A stretch of DNA of 57,687 nt, taken from the NCBI GenBank assembly GCA_035705295.1, contig DASSWG010000079.1, positions 1-57,687 of the forward strand. The letters run 5' to 3'. The notes beneath the pieces were generated by a model that ran no database searches, was not told the DNA's origin, and saw only the letters and a list, made by a program, of their open reading frames with translations. The DNA is from DASSWG01 sp035705295. GTDB lineage: Bacteria > Bacteroidota > Bacteroidia > Flavobacteriales > Flavobacteriaceae. Below are positions 51,601 through 57,687 of the stretch, piece by piece. Position numbers and translations under genes: made by a program. Within the stretch, counting starts at the first letter, position 1, and every line of letters starts with the position of its first letter.

Positions 51601-54600
51601 TACCGGCGAAAGCTGGGCGCAAGCCTTCCAAACGTTGACCAAAGCCCTAAGCGAGGCCGATGGAAGGGACCAAATTTGGGTTGCCGAAGGCACCTACTTT
51701 CCCGACGAAGGATTCGGCGCCACTAATGACGACCGCAATGCCAGTTTTACAGTAACCGGTGCTCAGGACGGACTGGAAATCTATGGCGGTTTTGCAGGTA
51801 CAGAAACGCAGCTCAATCAGCGGGACCCCGGAGCCCACCCGGTCATCCTAAACGGGGACATTGATGGGGATGGCACGGCTACGGGCAACAGCTACCATGT
51901 GTTCTCCTTCGATGGAACGACCGATGAAGGAGGAATTACCTTGGCGACCGTTCTGGATGGGCTTACCATAACCAATGGCAATGCTGACGGATCATCGCCT
52001 GACAACCGTGCCGGCGGAATCTATCTCGTTGGCAATGGCAATGGAAACGAGTGTAGTCCACGTATCGTGAATACCGTATTTGTGAACAATTCCGCCGAAG
52101 TCGGGGGTGCCATCTATTGTTATGGGGCTGGTGGCATCAGCAGTCCTGCTATTGTAAATAGTATTTTTACTGGAAATACGACGACCTTAATCGGGGGAGC
52201 CATTCAAACAAGCGGAAATAATGGAGGTACAAGTAGCCCGGTGGTCGCCAACTCAATTTTCATCTTTAACCATTCGGATGGGGATGGGGGAGCCATTCAT
52301 AATTCCGCTGTAAATTCAGGAACAAGCGCCACGCAAATCTCAAATTCCATTTTCTGGGGGAATACCGCTACCGATAAGGGCAACCAAATCTACAATAACG
52401 ATGCAAACCCAACGCTCGACAATACGATCATCGAAGGCGGGTTGACCGGGATTTTCAACAATGGAAGCTCGGGCACTACCGATGGTGGTGGAAACCTCAG
52501 CATTGACCCACAATTCGTGAATATTGGAGATCCCGATGGCGCCGACAATAATTTCGGCACAGCCGACGACGGGTTGATCCCGCAAACTACTGGCCCCGCC
52601 ATCAATGCAGGGAGCAACACGGCCTATACCACTGGCGGGGGCAATTTGGCCAATGATGTGGATTTGGCAGGGAACCCTCGCGTATACGATCAGGCCATTG
52701 GCGGGATCATTGATATCGGCGCCTATGAATATCAAGAAACGCCTATTTTCCCTTCAACCAACAATATCATATACGTGAACACCAATGTAACTGGTGGGTC
52801 CAACAATGGCTCTTCTTGGGCAAACGCCCTCCCCGAACTTGCCGATGCGTTAAAATATGCACGAATCCAAACGGACGCGGGCAATGGTTGGGACGGTATC
52901 ACCGATTCCCTGCAAATATATGTGGCCATTGGTACTTATAAACCACGCTATGATGCTTCGGACGGTCAGTATGGAAGCAACGGCAATCGCGACAATGCTT
53001 TTGTGATGGTAAAAAACGTGCAGGTCTATGGCGGGTTCGACCCGGCCAATAATATCGATGACCTTGGCGATGTCCGTATCCCCCCTTCCCCGAGTGGGAC
53101 CGGGATAGGCTCCATCCTTTCAGGAGATATAGGCACACAAAGCAATAATTTTGACAATACCTACCATGTAGTTATGGGGTCGGGTGCTTTGGGCTCCGTC
53201 CTGTTGGACGGCTTTGCCATTACCAAGGGAAATGCCGATGGTTCGGCCTTTAACAGCATCGGTGGCGGCATTTTGCTTCTCAAGGGCGGGGACAAGGTTA
53301 TGTTTAAAAACCTGATAGTCACCGGGAACGAAGCAACTTCGGGGGCCGTTGCCTTTTATGGGGATAACACCCCCATTGGCAGCAATACCCCGGTAATGGT
53401 GAATTGTTTGATTTATGGGAACATCACAAGCAATTCGGGGGTATTCTATGCCTTTCGCGGAATGACCGCCACCTTGGTGAACTGTACCATTGCGAACAAC
53501 CAGAACAACGGATCGGGGGCGAACGCCATTCGTGCGCATGAAAACGCTATTGTCAATTTGAAGAACAGCATCGTCTTCGGCAATACGGGCGGGACTAATA
53601 CATTCAATTATACCGGGAGCGGCACACAAGAAATCAACCTGTTTTATTCCCTGACCGATGCCATAGCGGGCACCGATGATTTTACCGATGGCGGGAACAA
53701 TATTTTCACGACGACCGATCCTTTTGTCAATATTGCTAGCAATGACCATACCTTGTCATCCGGAAGCGCAGCCATTGATGCGGGCAACAATTCGTTTTAT
53801 ACCGGACATGGCAACACTGATTTGGCGGGGATAAACCGTATTTTGGGAAGCAGTATTGACATAGGGGCTTATGAACACATCACAGGGTACGTTTACAACA
53901 ATGGTTCTTGGACGCCTTCCGACCCGAGCGGGGCGGCCACTTCTACCGATGACATTCTTGTGGTCAATGGCACAACCTCGCTTATCGCCGATACCCAAAT
54001 GAACGACTTGATCATCAATTCAGGGGCAACTCTGAAAATCGATGCCGTGTTGTCACCAAGCGGCATAATCGAAAACAACGGAATCCTTGTCTTTGTCAGC
54101 GATGGTACAAAACTCGGCCAGTTGGACGATATGACCGGTTCAACGATAACGGGAAGCGGCGAAGTTACTGTGCAACGCCATATCCCAAAACGGAACGACA
54201 GCAAAGGTGCTTGGCGATATCTCTCTTCGGCAGTGAACTCTTCCGGGAGCATCCACGCCAACTGGCAGGAAGGGGCGACCGGGATTGGCGATAATCCAAA
54301 TCCGGGTTTTGGAATGTTCATCACCGGTTCCACCACCGGGGCAGACGGCTTTGACCAAACCGCCTCCGGCGCGCCTTCGATGTACACTTTTGACGAAGCC
54401 ACGCAAAGCTATGTGTTCGTCCCCAACACGGATGTGGGCCAATTGATCGCCGGGCAAGACTACGTGGCCTACGTTTGGGGCGACCGCAGCGTGGACATCA
54501 TCACCACCAACGACCCGCTGGCGACCACCACGACCCTGCAAGCCACGGGAAACCTCGTTACGGGCAATCAAAGTTTTGCCGGGAGCTCGGTAGCCGGGGA

Positions 54601-55621
54601 GTTCAATTTGACCGGAAACCCCTACCAGGCCATTGTGGATATGACCGCTGTGTTGGCAAATTCGACCAACTTGAACCCAAACATTTATTACGTTTGGGAC
54701 CCGAACCTTGGAACCCGTGGGGCTTATGCCACGGTGGACCTTGCAGGAACCTCCACGCTCCCCAGCACCTCGAAAGCCAACCAATACCTGCAACCCGGCC
54801 AAGCGGCTTGGACGGTTACCGCTGCGGCCGGAGCCGCCACGGTTTTGTTCGAGGAAAGCGATAAGGACGTTTTGCAAACCCCGACCGATGTGTTCCGCCC
54901 GCAGAATGTTGCAAGCATCGAGCTGCAGTTGTTCCAACAAGCCTTTTTTGCCAACAACGGGCCGCTTTCCGATGCGGTGCGGGTGAACTTTTCAAAAGGG
55001 GAAAGCAACGCCGTGCTGCCCAACGACGCGCCCAAACTTTGGAACTACGATGAAACCATCGCGCTGGTGAACGGCAACGAATACCTGGCCATCGGAAACC
55101 GGGCCTTGCCAACCAATTGGGAAATCCTGCAACTCCACAACGACCAGTACCGGGTTTCCGGTTACGTGTTCAAGGCCCTTGCAAACGGATTTGCTGACAA
55201 TGTTACGGTTTACTTGAAAGACGATTATCTCGGTATCCAAAGCCCGTTGAACAACAACGGGCCTACGCTCATCAATTTCAGCGTGGACGAAACCGTTCCG
55301 GCGAGCATTGCGCCAAACCGTTTCAGCATCGTGTTCGCGGTGGGCAAGTTCTCCACCGAAGGTTTTTCAAGCGAAGGCTTTGTAATATACCCCAACCCGG
55401 TGGAAAACGGTGAATTCCATATCGTTTCCCCCAAGCTGACGGGTGAAGAACTGCAAATCGCCATGTACAACGTCCTTGGCCAAAGCGTGTACCAAAAGGC
55501 CAAAAAAGTGAGCGCCAACGGGCGCACCACCGTGGAAACCCATGGCCTGGAAGCAGGGGTTTACCTTGTGGAAATAACGTACAATGGAAGAAAATTCGTT
55601 GAAAAAGTGATTGTCCAATAA
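48692..55621 (+). CDS. Giant T9SS surface protein: Big_5, VCBS and pentad/beta-helix domains
   Basis: This 2309-residue protein has a signal peptide (TIATLLISLLTLATFPVQAQ). Approximate order: Big_5-type Ig domain (27-135), seven FG-GAP/VCBS units (~155-505) with DxDxDGxxD calcium loops (DVDGDGDMDVLSAS, then TIAWYEN). A second Big_5 domain (~510-620) and a second block of seven VCBS units (~630-960) follow. Next are two 'choice-of-anchor Q' beta-helix domains starting YVDGNSGNDSNTGESWAQAF (~963) and YVNTNVTGGSNNGSSWANAL (~1357). A final linker and a type A T9SS sorting domain (VIYPNPVENGEF, YNVLGQSVYQ, GVYLVEITYNGRKFVEKV) close it. It should be a cell-surface adhesin-like or glycan-binding protein. 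Confidence 0.92.
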   Translation: MKKTTTIATLLISLLTLATFPVQAQLVITSTSPAQNENNVPRNANIDVVFLDNSGIVDVNTIDPTTYIVTGSQTGPISGTFNGSSAGVGETYTFYPSTDFKAGEIITVTLTTDIQTYSGTPLSGPYTFSFTADVNPALEDPAFFEAATIENTGDRASGLYVVDVDDDGDMDVLASFLDETTHNDAPYSVTWYENNGSQSFVVRSITNSATAPLRAHDVHAGDMDGDGDVDILSADDNGVYWYESDGNANPGFTDHEISGAEGGARDMYVADVDSDGDMDVLRAFYLDDTIAWYENDGNVNPGFTYRTLPAVIDQASSVHAADVDGDGDMDVLSASESDDNIGWFENDGNSTTPGFTHHIIHNGFGGNNTRKVYSGDVDGDLDMDVLFGHGSTLDWLENTGGGSFGSPQNITSSANTIVDISMSDVDGDGDMDVLSASFNDNTIAWYENNGNTNPGFTAHNITTLATNAAAVYAADLDGDLDMDVLSGTSFGDGKVTWYENKAAPPVITAVTPTPNSIGNLVNTDITLVFDHPIDNTTLNNSTIIVRGTRTGLVGGSLSGGGTNTITFNPTNDFEAGERITVTLTTGLLSTDGLAMDAPYAFSFLAAVASPPESPPVFYPKVISTTADGAREVYVADLDGDGDMDVLSASENDDTIAWYENNGSGHFGTGNNITSTADGAYAVYAADVDSDGDMDVLSASKNDDTIAWYANNGSGSFGAEQIISTGANGAHDVYAIDVDSDGDMDVVSASENDDDITLYENNGSQSFSVDVIENFADDAHSVYAADVDGDRDMDLLSAWGNISGGSIDWYENGLGFSDRSYSVQSAQSVFAGDMDGDGDMDMLLASDFKINWYENDGQADPGFNVHQIDAFGSGRSVYATDMDGDSDLDVLSVYGNTVAWYENGSSGNFSAEKIITTTASNANSVYAADMDGDGDMDVLSASTNDDTIAWYESDDTVLTLYVDGNSGNDSNTGESWAQAFQTLTKALSEADGRDQIWVAEGTYFPDEGFGATNDDRNASFTVTGAQDGLEIYGGFAGTETQLNQRDPGAHPVILNGDIDGDGTATGNSYHVFSFDGTTDEGGITLATVLDGLTITNGNADGSSPDNRAGGIYLVGNGNGNECSPRIVNTVFVNNSAEVGGAIYCYGAGGISSPAIVNSIFTGNTTTLIGGAIQTSGNNGGTSSPVVANSIFIFNHSDGDGGAIHNSAVNSGTSATQISNSIFWGNTATDKGNQIYNNDANPTLDNTIIEGGLTGIFNNGSSGTTDGGGNLSIDPQFVNIGDPDGADNNFGTADDGLIPQTTGPAINAGSNTAYTTGGGNLANDVDLAGNPRVYDQAIGGIIDIGAYEYQETPIFPSTNNIIYVNTNVTGGSNNGSSWANALPELADALKYARIQTDAGNGWDGITDSLQIYVAIGTYKPRYDASDGQYGSNGNRDNAFVMVKNVQVYGGFDPANNIDDLGDVRIPPSPSGTGIGSILSGDIGTQSNNFDNTYHVVMGSGALGSVLLDGFAITKGNADGSAFNSIGGGILLLKGGDKVMFKNLIVTGNEATSGAVAFYGDNTPIGSNTPVMVNCLIYGNITSNSGVFYAFRGMTATLVNCTIANNQNNGSGANAIRAHENAIVNLKNSIVFGNTGGTNTFNYTGSGTQEINLFYSLTDAIAGTDDFTDGGNNIFTTTDPFVNIASNDHTLSSGSAAIDAGNNSFYTGHGNTDLAGINRILGSSIDIGAYEHITGYVYNNGSWTPSDPSGAATSTDDILVVNGTTSLIADTQMNDLIINSGATLKIDAVLSPSGIIENNGILVFVSDGTKLGQLDDMTGSTITGSGEVTVQRHIPKRNDSKGAWRYLSSAVNSSGSIHANWQEGATGIGDNPNPGFGMFITGSTTGADGFDQTASGAPSMYTFDEATQSYVFVPNTDVGQLIAGQDYVAYVWGDRSVDIITTNDPLATTTTLQATGNLVTGNQSFAGSSVAGEFNLTGNPYQAIVDMTAVLANSTNLNPNIYYVWDPNLGTRGAYATVDLAGTSTLPSTSKANQYLQPGQAAWTVTAAAGAATVLFEESDKDVLQTPTDVFRPQNVASIELQLFQQAFFANNGPLSDAVRVNFSKGESNAVLPNDAPKLWNYDETIALVNGNEYLAIGNRALPTNWEILQLHNDQYRVSGYVFKALANGFADNVTVYLKDDYLGIQSPLNNNGPTLINFSVDETVPASIAPNRFSIVFAVGKFSTEGFSSEGFVIYPNPVENGEFHIVSPKLTGEELQIAMYNVLGQSVYQKAKKVSANGRTTVETHGLEAGVYLVEITYNGRKFVEKVIVQ

Positions 55622-55638
55622 TCCAAAAACCAGAAAAA

Positions 55639-55869
55639 ATGAAAAACTCAACAAGCATAAAAACGATTTTGCCCATCCTGTTGGTCGTATTGATCTGTAT
55701 TTTTTGCCAAGGGTTAATGGCACAAAACCCGCTTGAAAAAATCCTTGGGGACCCCCAAGGGCCTCCAGGAGGACCAGGGCCACCGACCACCCCCATCAAT
55801 GGCTTGATCGGCATCGCTTTGGCAATAGGCGCTTATTTTGGGGTGCGGAAGTTGAAGAAGAACAAGTAG
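55639..55869 (+). CDS. PID-CTERM-like small exported protein
   Basis: This 76-residue protein has a signal peptide (ILPILLVVLICIFCQGLMAQ), a Pro/Gly-rich collagen-like middle (GDPQGPPGGPGPPTTP), and a C-terminal hydrophobic segment INGLIGIALAIGAYFGVRKL followed by KKNK. The P-I-(N/D)-G start, glycine-rich helix and basic tail match the PID-CTERM sorting-signal pattern of Flavobacteriia. It starts 17 bp behind the T9SS gene, so it probably belongs to the same transcript. Function and processing enzyme are unknown. Confidence 0.75.
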   Translation: MKNSTSIKTILPILLVVLICIFCQGLMAQNPLEKILGDPQGPPGGPGPPTTPINGLIGIALAIGAYFGVRKLKKNK

Positions 55870-55921
55870 GCATTGTTCAGTATGGGTCTTTAGAAAAATT
55901 AATCATTAATATGATTTGCTT

Positions 55922-56392
55922 TCACCATTTCGCGAACGGATGTTTGCTCAATTGCGAATTGTAATATTTTTTCTTTCCCGTCACTTCTTTGCCGAGCCAA
56001 TTAGGGAAAATTATCGGTTCGTCGGGTGAGGAAAGTTCAACTTCGGCAATGACAAGGCCATTGTTTTCACCGTGGAATTCATCCACTTCAAAAACATGTT
56101 GTTCCACGGAAACCAAAAATCGGGTTTTTTCGATGATTCCCGGTTCGCATAATTTCAGCAAAGTTTCCGCTTCTTTTAGCGGAATTTCACGTTCCCATTC
56201 AAACCTTGAAACTCCTCCGTCTTCGCTTTTTCCTTTGATGGTGATAAAACCCGTTTCGTTTTTGATTCGAATGCGGACACTGCGTTCGGGATGGGAATTC
56301 AAATAGCCTTGCGAAATTTTGAATTGTTTAAAAGCTTGGGTTTTGAATGCGGTGGATTTCACCAAAAATTTACGTTCGATTTCAACTGGCAT
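55922..56392 (-). CDS. CYTH domain protein (triphosphate tunnel metalloenzyme)
   Basis: This 156-residue cytoplasmic protein from the ATG at 56392 begins with the family signature VEIERKFLV (ExExK). It contains YLNSHPERSVRIRIKNE, GFITIKGK, and SRFEWEREIPLKEAETLLKL, with EVDEFHGENNGLVIAEVEL later. It is of the single-domain bacterial type and acts on inorganic triphosphate or related phosphoanhydrides. The start overlaps the 3' end of the upstream gene by 11 bp. The longer start at 56416 is less likely because it moves the tunnel motif away from the N-terminus. Confidence 0.9.
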   Translation of the reverse strand: MPVEIERKFLVKSTAFKTQAFKQFKISQGYLNSHPERSVRIRIKNETGFITIKGKSEDGGVSRFEWEREIPLKEAETLLKLCEPGIIEKTRFLVSVEQHVFEVDEFHGENNGLVIAEVELSSPDEPIIFPNWLGKEVTGKKKYYNSQLSKHPFAKW

Positions 56393-57044
56393 GTGCGGCG
56401 ATTTCTTCGATGACATCGGATTTGATCACAGTTTTTGCATAACCGTGATTGGCGACATACACCATAGTTTTGACAATTTTTTCGGGATGAATGGACCGGA
56501 ATTTTTTCATTGGCCCAAACATTAAGAAGTCGGTGGTTTTCATCAATTGTTTCCAAAAAAATTCAAACGGCCTTTTTTCTTTCCGTTCGCCGCCAATCAA
56601 CGACGGCCGCAAAAAATAGGTGTTTTTTATGCTTTGTTTTGAAACATCGCGTTCCATTTCGCCCTTGATTCGGTTATAAAAAAACTTGCTGGAAGCATTT
56701 GCGCCCAATGCGGAAACCACCACAAAAGTCGTGATGTTGTTTTTTTTGCACAATTTGGCAGCGGTTACGGGAATACCATAATCGACCTGTCGGTACACTT
56801 TTTTTTGTGGGGTCTTTTTTTGGGTGCTGCCGATGCAACAAAAAACCTCATCGGCTTTGAATTTTTCTTGATGGTCTTCCAATTCGAATAAATCGATCAA
56901 ATGCTCTTCCATTTTCGGATGTTCGAACCCCACGGTTTTTCTCGAGAAAAGAATAATTTTTGCGTACCGATCGTCTTGAAGTAATTTTTTCAACAAAATA
57001 CTTCCCGTCAAACCTGTGGCGCCCAAAATAATGGCTGATTTCAA
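56382..57044 (-). CDS. NAD(P)-binding oxidoreductase (atypical SDR, HTATIP2-like)
   Basis: This 220-residue cytoplasmic protein has the Rossmann fold of atypical short-chain dehydrogenases: AIILGATGLTGSILLKKLL (GxxGxxG, residues 8-14), ILFSRKTVGF, EVFCCIGST, and TFVVVSALGANASSKFFYNR with KGEMERDV behind it (YxxxK-like). The PSLIGGERKEKRP segment fits the HTATIP2/TMEM14-type family. No in-frame ATG exists upstream of the loop, so a TTG at 57044 is the start, preceded by an in-frame stop. The substrate is unknown. Confidence 0.82.
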   Translation of the reverse strand: MKSAIILGATGLTGSILLKKLLQDDRYAKIILFSRKTVGFEHPKMEEHLIDLFELEDHQEKFKADEVFCCIGSTQKKTPQKKVYRQVDYGIPVTAAKLCKKNNITTFVVVSALGANASSKFFYNRIKGEMERDVSKQSIKNTYFLRPSLIGGERKEKRPFEFFWKQLMKTTDFLMFGPMKKFRSIHPEKIVKTMVYVANHGYAKTVIKSDVIEEIAAHAS

Positions 57045-57162
57045 ATTTCAAGTTTTTTAAGTAAGAAATTTTTCTTGCTAAATAGTAAAACCTCTTTTGG
57101 CTAAAATTAAAAAAATTTGTTCACACTCCGTTAAAGTGTTGCGTTAAAAGCTTGGTTTTTGA

Positions 57163-57687
57163 TTAATCGTTCAAATCGAATTTACCGTAATAGCGCATTT
57201 GTTGAACGATCCAATTCACGCGGCTTTGAATATAATTGCTGGGCGGATTGGCACGATAATCCCGTGGATTTGGGAGAATCGCGGCCAATGCTGCGGCTTC
57301 GCTCCGAGATAAGTCATTTGCCGATTTTTGGAACCAATATTCGGCGGCAGCTTGGGCGCCGTAAACTCCATTACCCATTTCCACGCTGTTCAAATAGACT
57401 TCTAAAATGCGTTCTTTGCTCCACAACAATTCGATCAAAACCGTGAAATAAGCCTCAAAACCCTTGCGAACCCAGCTTCTTCCGGGCCACAGAAACACAT
57501 TTTTTGCCGTTTGTTGGCTGATGCTGCTCGCCCCGCGCATACGTTCGCCCTCGTCGTGGTTTTTCAGCACTTTTTGAATGGCTTCCACATCAAAGCCGTT
57601 GTGGGTTTCAAAACGTTGGTCTTCACTGACAATTACCGCCAATTGCAAATAGGGCGATATTTTTTCCATGGAAACCCAGTCGTGCTT
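57163..57687 (-). CDS. mtgA: Monofunctional peptidoglycan glycosyltransferase, C-terminal part (partial)
   Basis: The frame is open to the window edge; about the last 174 residues are present. They include GT51 motif 1 with the catalytic Glu (SEDQRFETHNGFD), motif 2/3 GASSISQQTAKNVFLWPGRS, motif 4 RKGFEAYFTVLIELLWSKER and motif 5 ILEVYLNSVEMGNGVYGAQAAA. The protein ends soon after the GT domain, without a transpeptidase domain, so it is the MtgA type. It polymerises lipid II into glycan strands on the outer face of the inner membrane. The N-terminal anchor lies outside the window. Confidence 0.92.
   Translation of the reverse strand, partial: KHDWVSMEKISPYLQLAVIVSEDQRFETHNGFDVEAIQKVLKNHDEGERMRGASSISQQTAKNVFLWPGRSWVRKGFEAYFTVLIELLWSKERILEVYLNSVEMGNGVYGAQAAAEYWFQKSANDLSRSEAAALAAILPNPRDYRANPPSNYIQSRVNWIVQQMRYYGKFDLND

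Noticed and set aside
53120..53749. 209-codon minus-strand ORF inside the T9SS gene
   Set aside because: Same reason: a shadow of the beta-helix coding repeats.
54140..54940. 266-codon minus-strand ORF inside the T9SS gene
   Set aside because: Antisense shadow of a G/C-richer part of a secure coding region; the peptide has no signal or domain pattern.

Overview
The window reads as chromosomal DNA of a marine- or soil-type member of the Bacteroidota, most likely Flavobacteriaceae. The evidence is two proteins with C-terminal type IX secretion (T9SS) sorting domains, a complete MoxR/Bat aerotolerance locus, a PID-CTERM-like small protein, a GbsR-type regulator in front of an RND pump, TANNTTTG-type -7 promoter boxes, and many one-base TAATG gene overlaps. 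No tRNA, rRNA, CRISPR array, transposase or integrase gene was recognised.

Layout. 1-5.7 kb: conserved housekeeping genes (3' end of nadD, gpsA, pheS, cvpA), interrupted by a T9SS SBBP-repeat protein that sits between two perfect 97-bp copies of the pheS 3' end. 5.7-19.1 kb: a variable region. It holds an AAA/DUF4143-type ATPase flanked by a duplicated gene start, a six-gene operon of exported proteins (cassette A, 11.74 to 7.75 kb), a divergent PAS-LuxR regulator, a scar of a second ATPase, and a three-gene operon of exported proteins (cassette B, 19.1 to 13.96 kb) headed by a 1168-residue WG-repeat protein. 19.3-20.4 kb: GNAT acetyltransferase and beta-carbonic anhydrase. 20.5-29.9 kb: moxR, DUF58, a BatD-like membrane protein and batA, B, C, D, E, all on the minus strand. 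30.1-34.6 kb: DUF4382 lipoprotein, an AT-rich Fic protein, an AlbA_2-type protein, a metallophosphatase and another ATPase scar. 34.9-39.9 kb: ALDH7-type dehydrogenase, BRO-N/DinD-like protein, 3-hydroxyanthranilate dioxygenase, exported isoaspartyl peptidase and an exported hypothetical. 40.2-46.5 kb: gbsR-adaptor-RND-TolC efflux operon. 46.6-55.9 kb: TPR/HTH membrane regulator, a 44-residue membrane peptide, a 2309-residue T9SS protein and a PID-CTERM-like protein. 55.9 kb to the end: CYTH protein, NAD(P)-binding protein and the C-terminal part of a monofunctional peptidoglycan glycosyltransferase.

The best candidate for an undescribed system is the pair of exported cassettes A and B. They share four protein families in the same order, re-cut by fusion and fission. 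Both lead promoters have the same layout: a 24-bp dyad AAAATACCCT-N4-A(G/A)GGTATTTT, exactly 19 bp, then a TANNTTTG box. A PAS-LuxR regulator is transcribed divergently from the cassette A dyad and is the obvious candidate to bind it. The inference is a small regulon of periplasmic or surface proteins of unknown function, with a lipoprotein serine hydrolase on one side and a WG-repeat scaffold on the other.

A second theme is gene insertion with duplication of the neighbouring gene's end (pheS 3' end; 5' end of the gene at 5695-6225), together with two decayed ATPase scars 22 kb apart that share about 100 bp including their terminator.
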